Shown: positions 36,016 to 45,637, counted from the first letter of the stretch. The stretch is 64,000 nt of DNA from Streptomyces chrestomyceticus JCM 4735 (GCF_003865135.1 NZ_BHZC01000001.1:3472001-3536000); one strand, 5' to 3'. The notes: generated from the sequence alone by a model not told the origin. Made by a program: numbers and translations.

Positions 36016-37731
36016 ATGTCCGCCCTGCACCTCGTCGTCCGGTGGCTCAGACGCCCGTACTGGGACGCCCCGGACCCCGCCTGGATCGTCCGCCGCTGGC
36101 CCGATCTCACCGCCTGCTGCGTCGCGGCGCTCTTCTTCTGGCTCTCCCTCACCCCCTCGCTGCTCCCCCGCCCCTGGTACCTCCAGGGCCTGATCGGCGG
36201 CATCACCGCCGCCGTCGGCTACTCCGCCGGAGCCGCGGCGAGCGCCCTCTTCCGCGCGCTGTGCCGGTACCGCCCCGCCGAACGCACCCGCGCCCGCTGC
36301 TGGCTGGCCTTCCACGTCCTCGGCATCGTGCTGTCCACGGCGGCCGTCTCCTGGAGCGCCCACGCCCAGCGCCGCCTCCGCCGCCTCCAGGAGGTCGAGC
36401 CCTCCCTGGTCTGGCACACCCCGATGATCATCCTGATCGCGGTGGCGGTCTGCGCGCTGTTCGTGCTGCTCGCCCGCTGCGTACGGCTGGTGGCCCGGCG
36501 GCTCGCCCGGTTCTTCGGCCGCTGGGTGCCGCGCCCGGCCGCGTACGTGATCGGTGCCGCGCTGACCGCCCTGCTGGTCGCCGTCGGCTCGAAGGACGTC
36601 CTGTACGAGCGCGGCTTCATCGACATCGTGGACCGGATCTCCAAGGCCGCGAACCTGGGCACCGCCGACGGCATCACCCAGCCCGCCTCCGCGTACGTCT
36701 CCGGCGGCCCCACCTCCGTCGTCAACTGGGCGGAACTGGGCGCCGAGGGCCGCAACTTCATCGGCTCGGTCCCCCGCAAACAGGACATCACGGCGTTCAC
36801 CGGCCGGCCCGCCAAGGACCCGGTACGCGTGTACGTCGGCGAGCAGGAGAACGGCGACGCGCACTTCCGGCGCACCGCCGACCTCGCCGTACAGGAGCTG
36901 GAACGCACCGGCGGCTTCGACCGCAAGGTGCTCGCCCTGCTGGGCACCACGGGCAGCGGCTGGGTGGACCCGAGGATGCCGGAGCCGCTGGAGTACATGT
37001 ACGGCGGTGACTCCGCGATCGTCGCGACCCAGTACTCGTACCTGCCGTCCTGGATCTCCTTCCTGGTCGACAAGGAGAAGGCGGCGCGCGACGCCCGCGC
37101 GGTGTTCGACGCGGTGTACGCCAAGTGGTCCGCACTGCCCGCCGACCACCGTCCCAAGCTGGTGGTCGGCGGCGAGAGCCTCGGTACGTACGCGACCGAG
37201 GCGGGCTTCGACGGCCTGGACGACATGCTCGGCAAGGTGGACGGCGCGCTGCTGGCCGGGCCGCCCAACGTCAGTCCCATTTGGCGGGAGGTGACCGCCG
37301 GGCGTGATCCCGGCAGCCCGGTGTGGCGCCCGGAGTACGACCACGGGCGGCACGTCCGCTTCGCGCAGTACCCGGAACGCGATCTGCGACGCCCCGCCGG
37401 CCCGTGGGAGCACCCTCGGGTGGTCTACCTCCAGAACGCCTCGGACCCGGTGGTGTGGTGGTCCCCCGACCTGCTCTTCCACCGTCCCGCCTGGCTGGAC
37501 CGGCCGCTCGGTCCGGACGTCACCGGCGAGATGCGCTTCTGGCCGGTCATCACCTTCTGGCAGACGACCGTCGACCTGGCGGTGTCCTTCGGCGCGCCGC
37601 CGCCGCACGGCCACCGGTACGGCACCGGCGCGGTGGACGGCTGGGCGGCGGTGGTCCCGCCGCCGGGCTGGACCGACGGGGACACGGCGCGGCTGCGGGC
37701 GTACGAGGGGGCGAAGGACGCCCCGTACTGA
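36016..37731 (+). CDS. Alpha/beta-hydrolase family membrane protein
   Basis: Protein of 571 aa with an N-terminal membrane part (about residues 30-195, four hydrophobic segments) and a C-terminal alpha/beta-hydrolase domain of the uncharacterised actinobacterial type (Pfam Abhydrolase_9 and its N-terminal partner). The presumed nucleophile motif is GGESLGTYA at about residue 391. The start is ATG, 17 bp after the ahpD terminator. Substrate and role are unknown; an envelope lipid esterase is a guess. Confidence 0.8.
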   Translation: MSALHLVVRWLRRPYWDAPDPAWIVRRWPDLTACCVAALFFWLSLTPSLLPRPWYLQGLIGGITAAVGYSAGAAASALFRALCRYRPAERTRARCWLAFHVLGIVLSTAAVSWSAHAQRRLRRLQEVEPSLVWHTPMIILIAVAVCALFVLLARCVRLVARRLARFFGRWVPRPAAYVIGAALTALLVAVGSKDVLYERGFIDIVDRISKAANLGTADGITQPASAYVSGGPTSVVNWAELGAEGRNFIGSVPRKQDITAFTGRPAKDPVRVYVGEQENGDAHFRRTADLAVQELERTGGFDRKVLALLGTTGSGWVDPRMPEPLEYMYGGDSAIVATQYSYLPSWISFLVDKEKAARDARAVFDAVYAKWSALPADHRPKLVVGGESLGTYATEAGFDGLDDMLGKVDGALLAGPPNVSPIWREVTAGRDPGSPVWRPEYDHGRHVRFAQYPERDLRRPAGPWEHPRVVYLQNASDPVVWWSPDLLFHRPAWLDRPLGPDVTGEMRFWPVITFWQTTVDLAVSFGAPPPHGHRYGTGAVDGWAAVVPPPGWTDGDTARLRAYEGAKDAPY

Positions 37732-37805
37732 GGCACCCAGGGCTGAGCGGGCGACCGGCCGCCGTACCGAGCGACGGCCCCGGGCGCCCGGAGCCCGACG
37801 CCCCG

Positions 37806-39278
37806 TCAGTCCTGCGGCGCGCTCCCCTTCGGCGGGGTCGGCGCGACGCCCAGCGCCGTGGCGCCGTGCGGCGGTGGCGCCATCCTGAGGGCCTGCTCCT
37901 GTGAGTACGAGCGCAGATAGCCGACGACCGTGTTGGTGACCGCGACCAGCGGGACCGCGACCACCGCGCCGCCGATGCCGGCGACCAGGCCGCCCGCGGC
38001 CACCGACAGGATGACGGCGAGCGGGTGGACCCGTACCGCGCGGCCCAGGATGAACGGCTGGAGGATGTGGCCCTCGATCTGCTGCACCGCCAGGACCACC
38101 GCGAGCACCATCAGCGCGGCGAAGACGCCCTGCGTCACCAGCGCGACCACACACGCCAGCGCGCCCGAGACGACCGCGCCCACCAGCGGGATGAAGGCGA
38201 ACAGGAAGATGAAGACGGCGAGCGGCACGGCCAGCGGCACGTCGAGGAAGTAGATGCCGATGCCGATGAAGATGGCGTCGATCAGGGCCACTATCACCGT
38301 CCCGCGCACATAGGCGGTCAGTGTGCGCCAGGCGCGCGGCCCGGCGCCCGCCACGCCTTCGCGCGCCGCGCTCGGCACCAGCTTGAGCACCCAGTTCCAG
38401 ATGCGCCGGCCGTCGTACAGCAGGAAGAGCGTGGTGAACATCGCCAGCAGGATGCCGGTGAGCACCTCCAGGACGACGGTCACGCCCTCCAGCCCGGCCG
38501 AGGTGATGGCCTGGGTGTTGGCGCCGACCGCGTCCTGGAGGTTCTTGGCGATGTGGTTGATCTGGTCCTCGGTCACATGGAACGGACTCTTGAGGAGCCA
38601 GCCCTTCAGCTCGGTGATGCCTTCCTGGATACGGCTGGACACCGAGTCAATGTTGTCCTGGACCTGCCATACGACGAACCAGCCGACCAGCCCCATGATG
38701 ACGAACCCGGCGATGAACGTGAGCGCCGTGGCGAGCCCCCGCGGCACGCCCCGGCGCTTCAGCCAGGCCACGGTCGGCTGGAGCAGCGCGGTGATCAGCA
38801 GCGCGGCGACGAACGCCAGTACCACGAGCTGGACGGAGGTGATGACCTTGGCCAGCACCCAGATCGCCGCGGCCAGGATCAGCAGCCGCCAGCTCGCCTC
38901 GGCCGCGACCCGTACGCCCCACGGCACCGCGGCCACCGGGTCGGGGCGGGGTGCGACGGCGGGTGCGTAGGTCGGCGGGGCCGGCACCGAGTCGGGCGGG
39001 CGGTGCGCCTCCTCCGGCGAGCCCGACGGCGCGCCCGCCGTGCCGTGCGCGCCGGGCGCGTCAGGCGGCCCGCCGTCCCGCTGCGCGCCGGTGTACGCAC
39101 CGGCGTACGTGTCGCCGTGCGCCGCCCGGGGACCGGTCGCGTGCCCGGCGGGCCTCAGCTCTTCCGGGTCGTTCTCCTCTTCCGCGGCCTCCGCGCGGCG
39201 GCGCTGGTCCTCCAGCCGCTGCGCGATCCGCGTCAGACCGGCGCCGAGGCCGCCGACCCACTGAGGCAATCTGGACAT
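37806..39278 (-). CDS. AI-2E family transporter
   Basis: Integral membrane protein of 490 aa. A long polar N-terminus (about 130 residues, Pro/Ala-rich) precedes seven or eight hydrophobic segments. The family shows in PTVAWLKRRGVPRGLAT, LTAYVRGTVIVALIDAIFIG, LIFAFIPLVGAVVSG-like stretches and QQIEGHILQPFILGR. Members export small molecules such as the AI-2 signal or act as sodium antiporters; which applies cannot be seen. Convergent with the hydrolase gene. Confidence 0.88.
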   Translation of the reverse strand: MSRLPQWVGGLGAGLTRIAQRLEDQRRRAEAAEEENDPEELRPAGHATGPRAAHGDTYAGAYTGAQRDGGPPDAPGAHGTAGAPSGSPEEAHRPPDSVPAPPTYAPAVAPRPDPVAAVPWGVRVAAEASWRLLILAAAIWVLAKVITSVQLVVLAFVAALLITALLQPTVAWLKRRGVPRGLATALTFIAGFVIMGLVGWFVVWQVQDNIDSVSSRIQEGITELKGWLLKSPFHVTEDQINHIAKNLQDAVGANTQAITSAGLEGVTVVLEVLTGILLAMFTTLFLLYDGRRIWNWVLKLVPSAAREGVAGAGPRAWRTLTAYVRGTVIVALIDAIFIGIGIYFLDVPLAVPLAVFIFLFAFIPLVGAVVSGALACVVALVTQGVFAALMVLAVVLAVQQIEGHILQPFILGRAVRVHPLAVILSVAAGGLVAGIGGAVVAVPLVAVTNTVVGYLRSYSQEQALRMAPPPHGATALGVAPTPPKGSAPQD

Positions 39279-39341
39279 GTCGCTTCCTCTTCCCCTCCCG
39301 CCCCCGGTGCTGTCAGGACGACGTTACCGGTGCGGGACGCA

Positions 39342-39376
39342 CGAAACCCCCGACGCCGTCGCGGCCGGGGGTTTCG
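39342..39376 (-). terminator. Terminator after the lysozyme-like gene
   Basis: An 11-bp stem (CGAAACCCCCG and complement) extended by a further 4-bp stem in its loop, 52 bp past the stop codon on the minus strand. Confidence 0.7.
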
Positions 39377-39427
39377 CGTACGAAGCGGAGAGGCGGACCA
39401 CCTTACGCGGTGATCCGCCGCCACGTT

Positions 39428-40129
39428 CTAGTACCAGTGGTTGTTCTGCCAGAAGCCCCAGGCACCACAGGGGCTGTTGTAGCGGCTGTTCATGTAGTTC
39501 AGCCCCCACTTGATCTGGGTGGCCGGGTTGGTCCGCCAGTCGGAGCCCGCGGAGGCCATCTTGGTACCGGGCAGCGCCTGGACCAAGCCGTAGGCGCCGG
39601 AGGAGGCGTTGGTGGCGCGGTAGTTCCAGCCGGACTCGTGGTCCACGATGTTGCTGAAGCACTGGAACTGGTCGGCCGGCAGCATCTGCCGCGCGATGGC
39701 CTGCGTCTCGGCGATCGAGTACGACGCCTTGGCGGTGAAGGTGGACGCGTCGCGCGCGGCGGAGCGGGAGGCTTCCTTCTCCTTCTCGCGCTCCTTGGCG
39801 TCCTTCTCGGCCTTCGCCTTCTTGTCGGCCGCGTCCTTCTTGTCCTGCGCGTCCTGGGCGGCGGCCTTGCGGGCCGACTCCTGCGCGGACTTCAGCGCGG
39901 CGGCGTCCGCCTGGGTGGACGCTTCGTCCGCCTGCTGCGTAAGGGAGGCCGTCTGCACCTGGGCCTGGAGGCCCGCGGGTACGTCGGCGATCGTCGCGTC
40001 GGCCGCGGCGGCCTCGGTGTGGGCGACCGAGCCCTGCTCCTGGCCTGACGCGACGCCGACAACGGCGCCGACGGTGGTGACCGCGGTGGCGGAGGCCACG
40101 GCGAATCCCCGGACCGAAATCCGGCTCAC
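39428..40129 (-). CDS. Secreted lysozyme-like transglycosylase
   Basis: Exported protein of 233 aa. A signal peptide (about residues 1-30, ISVRGFAVASATAVTTVGAVVGVASG) is followed by a long helical, Lys/Ala/Glu-rich coiled-coil-like stretch, then a C-terminal SLT-type domain of about 90 residues with catalytic Glu in DHESGWNYRATN and GAYGLVQALPG. Related proteins cleave peptidoglycan. I chose GTG at 40129 because GGAAGG lies 7 nt upstream; an ATG 27 bp earlier is less well supported. Confidence 0.87.
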   Translation of the reverse strand: MSRISVRGFAVASATAVTTVGAVVGVASGQEQGSVAHTEAAAADATIADVPAGLQAQVQTASLTQQADEASTQADAAALKSAQESARKAAAQDAQDKKDAADKKAKAEKDAKEREKEKEASRSAARDASTFTAKASYSIAETQAIARQMLPADQFQCFSNIVDHESGWNYRATNASSGAYGLVQALPGTKMASAGSDWRTNPATQIKWGLNYMNSRYNSPCGAWGFWQNNHWY

Positions 40130-40475
40130 ACGCTTTCCTTCCAGCATCGTCCGCATAGGTGACCTCGCGGACGCAATCGTGCCCCTGGCGCTGGCCTCCC
40201 CTTGTTCCGCCCCCGATCGATCGGCGGGAACGGCTGGTCACGGGAGGCACTGGCCCGGTACGTCCCCCTCGGGGTCCGCGTGGTGCTCGGGCGGCATACG
40301 GCGACGCTATGCAGTTCTGGGGTTCCGCACCGCTGGGGGTGCTGGTGTGCCGTATGCGGGGCCTGACAGGACCCAGACTCTGCCCGAACCGGACGCGCGG
40401 AATCAATTCATCGTTGCGTGTGAAAGCTCACACCCCGTTTGCCACGGCTGATTTGCGGAAATGCCCGCGCAGCGC
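40130..40475 (-). other. Long leader of the lysozyme-like gene
   Basis: No gene lies here. The minus strand carries a hairpin GTTCC(G)CCxxGATC-type structure (40204-40231) and a GTGTGA/TCACAC palindrome (40418-40433). Such long leaders before Streptomyces wall hydrolases sometimes hold a cyclic-di-AMP riboswitch, but its conserved elements were not found. Confidence 0.5.
40418..40433 (-). promoter_or_regulatory. GTGTGA-AAGC-TCACAC palindrome
   Basis: A perfect 6-bp inverted repeat with a 4-bp spacer, about 290 bp upstream of the lysozyme-like gene. It has CRP half-sites but a spacer shorter than the usual 6 bp. Confidence 0.4.
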
Positions 40476-40518
40476 GGCGCCGCCCGGCTAAGCTCCTGCG
40501 CTCCTGCCGGGCGGCGCC
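40476..40518 (-). terminator. phoH terminator
   Basis: Perfect 13-bp arms (GGCGCCGCCCGGC and complement) with a 17-nt loop, 15 nt past the phoH stop codon. Confidence 0.7.
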
Positions 40519-40533
40519 GTACTCCACAAAGGG

Positions 40534-41853
40534 TCAGATCCTGCCGTCCTCCAGCATTTCGGTCACCAGGGCCGCGATCGGCGACCGCTCCGAGCGGGTG
40601 AGGGTGACATGCGCGAACAGCGGATGGCCCTTCAGCTTCTCGACGACCGCCACCACCCCGTCGTACCGGCCGACCCGCAGGTTGTCGCGCTGCGCGACGT
40701 CATGGGTGAGCACCACCCGCGAGTTGGCGCCGATCCGGGACAGCACCGTCAGCAGGACGTTGCGTTCCAGCGACTGGGCCTCGTCGACGATGACGAACGC
40801 GTCGTGCAGCGACCGGCCGCGGATGTGGGTCAGCGGCAGCACCTCCAACATGCCGCGCCCCACCACCTCTTCGATGACGTCCGAGGTGGTCACCGCCGAC
40901 AGCGTGTCGAAGACGGCCTGGGCCCACGGGCTCATCTTCTCCGCCTCGGTGCCCGGCAGGTAGCCCAGCTCCTGCCCGCCGACCGCGTACAGGGGCCGGA
41001 AGACCATCACCTTGCGGTGCTGCTGCCGCTCCAGCACCGCCTCCAGGCCCGCGCACAGCGCCAGCGCCGACTTGCCCGTACCGGCCCGCCCGCCCATCGA
41101 GACGATGCCGACCTCCGGGTCCAGCAGCAGGTCGAGCGCCACCCGCTGTTCGGCGCTGCGGCCGTGGATGCCGAACGCCTCCCGGTCGCCGCGCACCAGC
41201 CGTACGCTGCCGTCCGCCGTGACCCGGCCGAGCGCCTTGCCCCGGTCGGACTGGAGCACCAGCCCGGTGTGCACGGGCAGCTCCGCGGCTTCCGGCAGAT
41301 ACGCGGTCTCCTCGGCGAACAGGCCGTCGATCTCCTCCGCCGTCGCGGTCAGCTCCGCCATGCCCGTCCAGCCGGAGTCCGTGATGGCCAGTTCGGCGCG
41401 GTACTCCTCCGCCAGCAGGCCCACCGCGGACGCCTTGATGCGCAGCGGCAGGTCCTTGGAGACGACCGTGACGTCGTAGCCCTCGGCCTGGAGGTTGCGG
41501 GCCACCGCGAGGATCCGCGAGTCGTTGTCGCCCAGCCGGAAGCCGGCCGGCAGCACCCCGGGGTCCGCGTGGTTCAGCTCGACCCGGAGGGAGCCGCCCA
41601 GGTCCCCGATGGGGATGGGGGCGTCCAGCCGTCCGTGCCGTACCCGGTACTCGTCCAGCAGGCGCAGCGCCTGCCGGGCGAAGTAGCCGAGTTCCGGATG
41701 ATGCCTCTTCGCCTCCAGTTCGGTGACCACGACGACCGGCAGCACGACTTCGTGCTCGTCGAAGCGGGACATGGAGCCTGGATCCGCCAGCAGCACGCTG
41801 GTGTCGAGGACATAGGTGCGCCGGCCGTTCTCACGGCGCTGCTTGCTGTTCAC
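40534..41853 (-). CDS. PhoH-like ATPase with N-terminal PIN domain
   Basis: Protein of 439 aa. The N-terminal PIN nuclease domain (about residues 13-150, [24 protein letters not shown] and [12 protein letters not shown] with its acidic residues) is fused to a PhoH ATPase domain with Walker [13 protein letters not shown], Walker [15 protein letters not shown] and a final arginine motif. Such PhoH2-type proteins act on RNA as a coupled helicase/ribonuclease. The start is GTG at 41853; the frame is open much further upstream, but the predicted product there is Arg-rich and without homology. Confidence 0.9.
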   Translation of the reverse strand: MNSKQRRENGRRTYVLDTSVLLADPGSMSRFDEHEVVLPVVVVTELEAKRHHPELGYFARQALRLLDEYRVRHGRLDAPIPIGDLGGSLRVELNHADPGVLPAGFRLGDNDSRILAVARNLQAEGYDVTVVSKDLPLRIKASAVGLLAEEYRAELAITDSGWTGMAELTATAEEIDGLFAEETAYLPEAAELPVHTGLVLQSDRGKALGRVTADGSVRLVRGDREAFGIHGRSAEQRVALDLLLDPEVGIVSMGGRAGTGKSALALCAGLEAVLERQQHRKVMVFRPLYAVGGQELGYLPGTEAEKMSPWAQAVFDTLSAVTTSDVIEEVVGRGMLEVLPLTHIRGRSLHDAFVIVDEAQSLERNVLLTVLSRIGANSRVVLTHDVAQRDNLRVGRYDGVVAVVEKLKGHPLFAHVTLTRSERSPIAALVTEMLEDGRI

Positions 41854-42183
41854 CACGGGTGGACGTACCCCCTCGGATGAGGTCGGGGTGCGACGGCGTC
41901 GCGGAAGTGGAGCCGCCGCGCCGTCAGGCGGCGGGCGACGGGACCGGGCTCGGGCCACGCTGCACGGGCCGAACGCCGGCCCTCCGCGTCGTCCGTGCGG
42001 TCCGCACGGTCGTCCGTGATGTGCAAAGGGCCTCCCGGGCGGACGGCCCCGTGCCGTCCGCTGAGATACGGCATCCGATGACTGGTACTGCCGGATACCG
42101 ACCTGGAAGGGATATTCCCGCGAACGTGCGCACCCATGCAATGGCATATGACGCACGGTCGGTGAACGCTTGGTTACGGATTT
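41854..42183. other. Gene-free region upstream of phoH
   Basis: About 330 bp between phoH and the prenyltransferase terminator. It contains two small hairpins, CCGTGCG-GTC-CGCACGG (41993-42009) and CGGACGGC with its complement (42040-42060). No gene is supported; the phoH promoter must lie here. Confidence 0.6.
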
Positions 42184-42205
42184 GGCGCGGGAGTGATCCC
42201 GCGCC
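42184..42205 (-). terminator. Terminator after the prenyltransferase gene
   Basis: Perfect 9-bp stem GGCGCGGGA-GTGA-TCCCGCGCC, 22 bp past the stop codon on the minus strand. Confidence 0.65.
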
Positions 42206-42227
42206 TGGAGTGCACGGTCCGGGTGGC

Positions 42228-43025
42228 CTAAAAGCCGTAACGCCGGTGACGGGCGGCGTAGTCGCGCAGGGCGCGCAGGAAGTCCACCTTGCGGAAGGCC
42301 GGCCAGAAGACCTCGCAGAAGTAGTACTCCGAGTGGGCGCTCTGCCAGAGCATGAAACCGGAGAGCCGCTGTTCGCCGCTGGTGCGGATCACCAGGTCCG
42401 GGTCCGGCTGGCCGCGGGTGTAGAGGTGTTCGGAGATCAGGTCGATGTCGACGATGTCGGCCAGTTCCTCGAAGGAGGTGCCGCGCTCGGCGTGCTCCAG
42501 CAGCAGCGAGCGCACCGCGTCCGCGATCTCCTGCCGGCCGCCGTAGCCGACGGCGACGTTGACCAGGATGCCGGTGTGGTCGGCGGTGGCCTGCTCGGCC
42601 TCCTTGAGCACCTTCTGCGTACCGTCCGGCAGCAGGTCGCGGTTGCCGACGTGGTGGACCCGCCAGCGGCCGTCGGCGGCCAGGCCGCGCACGGTGTTCT
42701 CGATGATCCCCAGCAGCGGGGTCAGTTCCTTCTCGGGCCGGTCGAGGTTGTCCGTCGACAGCAGCCAGAGCGTGACGACCTCGACGTCGGTCTCGGCGCA
42801 CCAGCCCAGCAGCTCGCTGATCTTTTCGGCGCCGGCCTGGTGGCCCTGCACGGTGGTACGGCCGTCGGCCCGCGCCCAGCGGCGGTTGCCGTCGAGGATG
42901 ACACCGATGTGCTTGGGGACCTGGTCATGGTCGAGGCGGCCTTCGACCCGGCGGGCGTAGAGCCTGTAGACGAGGTTGCGCAACGCGGGCGGGTACGGGA
43001 TGCGCACCCCGGAAGATCGCAGCAT
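42228..43025 (-). CDS. uppS: Isoprenyl transferase (cis-prenyltransferase, UppS family)
   Basis: Undecaprenyl/decaprenyl-diphosphate-synthase-type enzyme of 265 aa that condenses isopentenyl diphosphate into cis-polyprenols for cell-wall carrier lipid. The family motif [14 protein letters not shown] carries the catalytic Asp near residue 45, followed by [17 protein letters not shown] and the C-terminal [24 protein letters not shown] type region and FCEVFWP. Chain length cannot be told; some homologues make short Z,E-farnesyl diphosphate. The ATG start has GGAGGGG upstream. Confidence 0.93.
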   Translation of the reverse strand: MLRSSGVRIPYPPALRNLVYRLYARRVEGRLDHDQVPKHIGVILDGNRRWARADGRTTVQGHQAGAEKISELLGWCAETDVEVVTLWLLSTDNLDRPEKELTPLLGIIENTVRGLAADGRWRVHHVGNRDLLPDGTQKVLKEAEQATADHTGILVNVAVGYGGRQEIADAVRSLLLEHAERGTSFEELADIVDIDLISEHLYTRGQPDPDLVIRTSGEQRLSGFMLWQSAHSEYYFCEVFWPAFRKVDFLRALRDYAARHRRYGF

Positions 43026-43148
43026 GTGTGGTCAAGCCCCTCCGTGCAAATGGCGGTCGCCCCCGTCGCCTCAAGTCGGCAACTTTACGTCGGGGACGTC
43101 CCGGCGGCCCAATCAGGTGTGTCACAACTCCGTGATAAGGAGATGACC

Positions 43149-44186
43149 ATGACTGATGCCTCTGTCCACATTGCCGCGAATACGCGCTACGACTCCATGG
43201 AGTACCGCCGCACCGGCCGCAGTGGTCTCAAACTCCCCGCCGTCTCCCTGGGCCTGTGGCACAACTTCGGCGACGACCGTGCCCTGGCGTCCCAGCGGGC
43301 CATCCTGCGCCGCGCCTTCGACCTGGGCGTGACCCACTTCGACCTGGCGAACAACTACGGACCGCCGCCCGGCTCGGCCGAGCTGAACTTCGGGAAGATC
43401 TTCGCGCAGGACTTCCGGCCCTACCGCGACGAGATCGTCCTCTCCACGAAGGCCGGATATCTCATGCACCCCGGGCCGTACGGCGAATGGGGTTCGCGCA
43501 AATACCTCCTCTCGTCGCTGGATGCCTCACTGAAGCGGATGGGCGTCGATTACGTCGACATCTTCTATTCGCACCGTTTCGACCCGGACACCCCGCTGGA
43601 GGAGACGATGGGCGCCCTGGCGTCCGCCGTCCAGCAGGGCAAGGCGCTGTACGTGGGCGTCTCGTCCTACTCCGCCGAGCAGACCCGCGAAGCCGCCCGC
43701 ATCCTGCGCGGGATGGGCGTCCGCCCGCTGATCCACCAGCCCTCGTACTCGATGATCAACCGGTGGACCGAGGACGACGCCCTCCTGGACACCCTGGAGG
43801 CGGAAGGCATGGGCTGCATCTCCTTCGCCCCCCTCGCCCAGGGCCTGCTGACCGACAAGTACCTGGACGGCATCCCGGAGGGCTCGCGCGCGTCGCAGGG
43901 CAAGTCGCTCGATCCGGGCCTGCTCTCGGACGACGTACGGCGGCGGCTGCGCGGCCTGAACGAGATCGCGGCGCGGCGCGGCCAGTCCCTCGCCCAGTTG
44001 GCGCTCTCCTGGGTGCTGCGGGACGAGCGGATGACCTCGGCGCTGATCGGGGCGAGCAGCGTGGCGCAGTTGGAGGCCAATGTGGCGGCGGTCGGCGCGC
44101 CGAAGCTCACGGATACGGAATTGTCCGAGATCGAGGAGTTCGCGAAGTCGACCGACGGTGTGAACATCTGGGCCAAGCGCGGCTGA
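43149..44186 (+). CDS. Aldo/keto reductase (YghZ type)
   Basis: NADPH-dependent oxidoreductase of 345 aa. The catalytic tetrad is visible as Asp and Tyr in HFDLANNYG, Lys in LSTKAGY and His in FYSHRFDP. The close pattern is E. coli YghZ, which reduces L-glyceraldehyde-3-phosphate and methylglyoxal. Two ATGs occur, at 43143 and 43149; AAGGAG directly abuts the first, so the second, 6 nt further on, is the better start. Divergent from the prenyltransferase gene. Confidence 0.9.
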   Translation: MTDASVHIAANTRYDSMEYRRTGRSGLKLPAVSLGLWHNFGDDRALASQRAILRRAFDLGVTHFDLANNYGPPPGSAELNFGKIFAQDFRPYRDEIVLSTKAGYLMHPGPYGEWGSRKYLLSSLDASLKRMGVDYVDIFYSHRFDPDTPLEETMGALASAVQQGKALYVGVSSYSAEQTREAARILRGMGVRPLIHQPSYSMINRWTEDDALLDTLEAEGMGCISFAPLAQGLLTDKYLDGIPEGSRASQGKSLDPGLLSDDVRRRLRGLNEIAARRGQSLAQLALSWVLRDERMTSALIGASSVAQLEANVAAVGAPKLTDTELSEIEEFAKSTDGVNIWAKRG

Positions 44187-44309
44187 TTCTGTTCGGTCCC
44201 TGACGCCTTTGCGCGGCGCTCGTCGCCGCCCGCAGAGGCGTTCGCCCGACCCGTGTACGAAACCGGACCAGTCATGATCATGGCGAGATCCGTACCCGGA
44301 CACAAAAAG

Positions 44310-44344
44310 CGGGCCGGTCCGTGGGGGGGATACGGACCGGCCCG
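44310..44344. terminator. Strong terminator between aldo/keto reductase and prepilin peptidase
   Basis: A 13-bp stem with a G-rich 9-nt loop. On the minus strand it is followed by CTTTTTG, so it has the U-run of a classical intrinsic terminator for the prepilin peptidase gene. Confidence 0.8.
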
Positions 44345-44423
44345 AGGGGGGGGTTTCCACCATAACCCCGAAGAGGGGGTGCTCAGTGCAACTTCAGGCG
44401 GAACGGCGCGCCCGGTTTCTGGA

Positions 44424-45179
44424 TCAAGACGCCGCCGCGGCCCCCAGCAGCACCCCGAGAAGGGCCCCGACGATCATGAAAGGGCCGTACGCCATGGCCG
44501 GTTCGGGCCCATCATTACGGGCTTCCGGGCCCCTGGCGCGCCGCAGCAACAGGCCGCACCCGTAGAGCGCGCCGAGCAGCAACCCCATGAATGCGCCAGT
44601 GATCAGAATTGCCCAGCCGTACCACCCAAGAGTGACCCCCAGCCCGATCGCCAACTTGACGTCCCCCAGCCCCATTCCCGCCGGATTGACCAAATATAAG
44701 ACGAAATAAAACCCCGCAAGCCCCAGCCCCCCGAGCACCGCCCCACCCCACACCCGAACCCCTCCCCCACCCAGCGCGACAAGCCCCAGCGCAATCACCA
44801 CCCCACCCGCCAACGGCAGGGTCAGCACATCGGGCAGCCGCCGCACCCGCCAGTCCACGACGGCGAGCAGCACCGCCACAGGAACCACCGCGAGCCAGAC
44901 CACCAATTCGGGCCGCGCCCCTGTGGCCGCGGCAAGCAGCACACACACCAGGCCACTGACCAGCCCAGTCACCCCCGCCCCACCCCCGTACACCCCACAC
45001 ACACGACAACGCGCCAACCCCACCCACCCCCGCAGAGGCCCGCCGATGAACCTCCCGCACGGGCACCGGCCACGCCACCCCTCCCCCGGCTCAACGGCCA
45101 GCCGATAGGCAGCCCTGGGCACGAGCACCCCGACCGCACCCCCGTACACAGCAGCGAGAACCATCAGCATCACAGCCAC
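44424..45179 (-). CDS. Prepilin peptidase (A24 family, TadV/PilD type)
   Basis: Integral membrane aspartic peptidase of 251 aa that cleaves type IV prepilins. The two active-site aspartates are in VVDWRVRRLPD and MGLGDVKLAIG. Four cysteines in CPC and CRVC near the N-terminus form the zinc site of the larger, methyltransferase-bearing subtype, although that domain is short here. The likely substrate is the Flp pilin at 53.3 kb. The coding strand is unusually rich in G-tracts. Confidence 0.9.
   Translation of the reverse strand: MAVMLMVLAAVYGGAVGVLVPRAAYRLAVEPGEGWRGRCPCGRFIGGPLRGWVGLARCRVCGVYGGGAGVTGLVSGLVCVLLAAATGARPELVVWLAVVPVAVLLAVVDWRVRRLPDVLTLPLAGGVVIALGLVALGGGGVRVWGGAVLGGLGLAGFYFVLYLVNPAGMGLGDVKLAIGLGVTLGWYGWAILITGAFMGLLLGALYGCGLLLRRARGPEARNDGPEPAMAYGPFMIVGALLGVLLGAAAAS
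44741..44772 (-). other. G-quadruplex motif in the prepilin peptidase gene
   Basis: On the minus strand the order is GGG, GGGGG, GGGG, GGG and GGGG with loops of 1-3 bases, a canonical G4 pattern in the coding strand of the gene. Confidence 0.6.
44972..44996 (-). other. Second G-quadruplex motif in the same gene
   Basis: Minus-strand tracts of 4 or 5 G separated by 1-5 bases (GGGG, GGGGG, GGGG, GGGGG). Confidence 0.6.
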
Positions 45180-45211
45180 ACGGCCGACCCTAGGCTGATA
45201 AAACGCTTCCC

Positions 45212-45637
45212 ATGCCCCGCTGGCAGAACGGATCAGGAACGCTCCGCTTCGTACAGACCGACGCCGGAGAAACGACGCCCACGCAACCGGAGGCCACCGA
45301 AGCGCCCGCCCCGGCCGCCCCCTCAGCCCCCCTGGCCATCCCCTTGGAGATCGCCGCCTCCTACCGGGCGCGCGCCCGAGGGCTACTGGGCCGCGACGGC
45401 ATCGACGGCGCCCTGCTCCTCACCCCGGCCAGCGGCGTACACACCTTCCGCATGCGCTTCCCCATAGACGTCGCCTACCTCACCCGCGACCTCACCGTCC
45501 TCGCCGTACGCACCATGCCGCCAGGACGACTCGGACGCCCCCGCCTCCGCGCCCGGCACGTACTGGAGGCGGAAGCCGGCACGATGACCCGCTGGGGCCT
45601 GCGCCCCGGCACCCGCCTGAAGATCGACACCCCCTGA
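45212..45637 (+). CDS. DUF192 domain protein
   Basis: Protein of 141 aa with a DUF192 domain (about residues 43-138). The family motif HTFRMRFPIDVAYL is followed by the basic GRPRLRARHVLE segment. A polar, Pro/Ala-rich lead of about 40 residues precedes it and no clear signal peptide is seen. The family's function is not known. From memory, it often neighbours Tad genes in Streptomyces. Divergent from the prepilin peptidase. Confidence 0.82.
   Translation: MPRWQNGSGTLRFVQTDAGETTPTQPEATEAPAPAAPSAPLAIPLEIAASYRARARGLLGRDGIDGALLLTPASGVHTFRMRFPIDVAYLTRDLTVLAVRTMPPGRLGRPRLRARHVLEAEAGTMTRWGLRPGTRLKIDTP

Noticed and set aside
40130..40410. Possible cyclic-di-AMP (ydaO) riboswitch before the lysozyme-like gene
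   Set aside because: The conserved blocks (GGGGGACCC, GGGTGAATC, and GTCAGCTAACCTCG) are not present on the minus strand.
43122..43135. TCAC-N6-GTGA as a Crp site before the aldo/keto reductase
   Set aside because: The half-sites are in the reverse order of the Crp consensus and the sequence may be chance.
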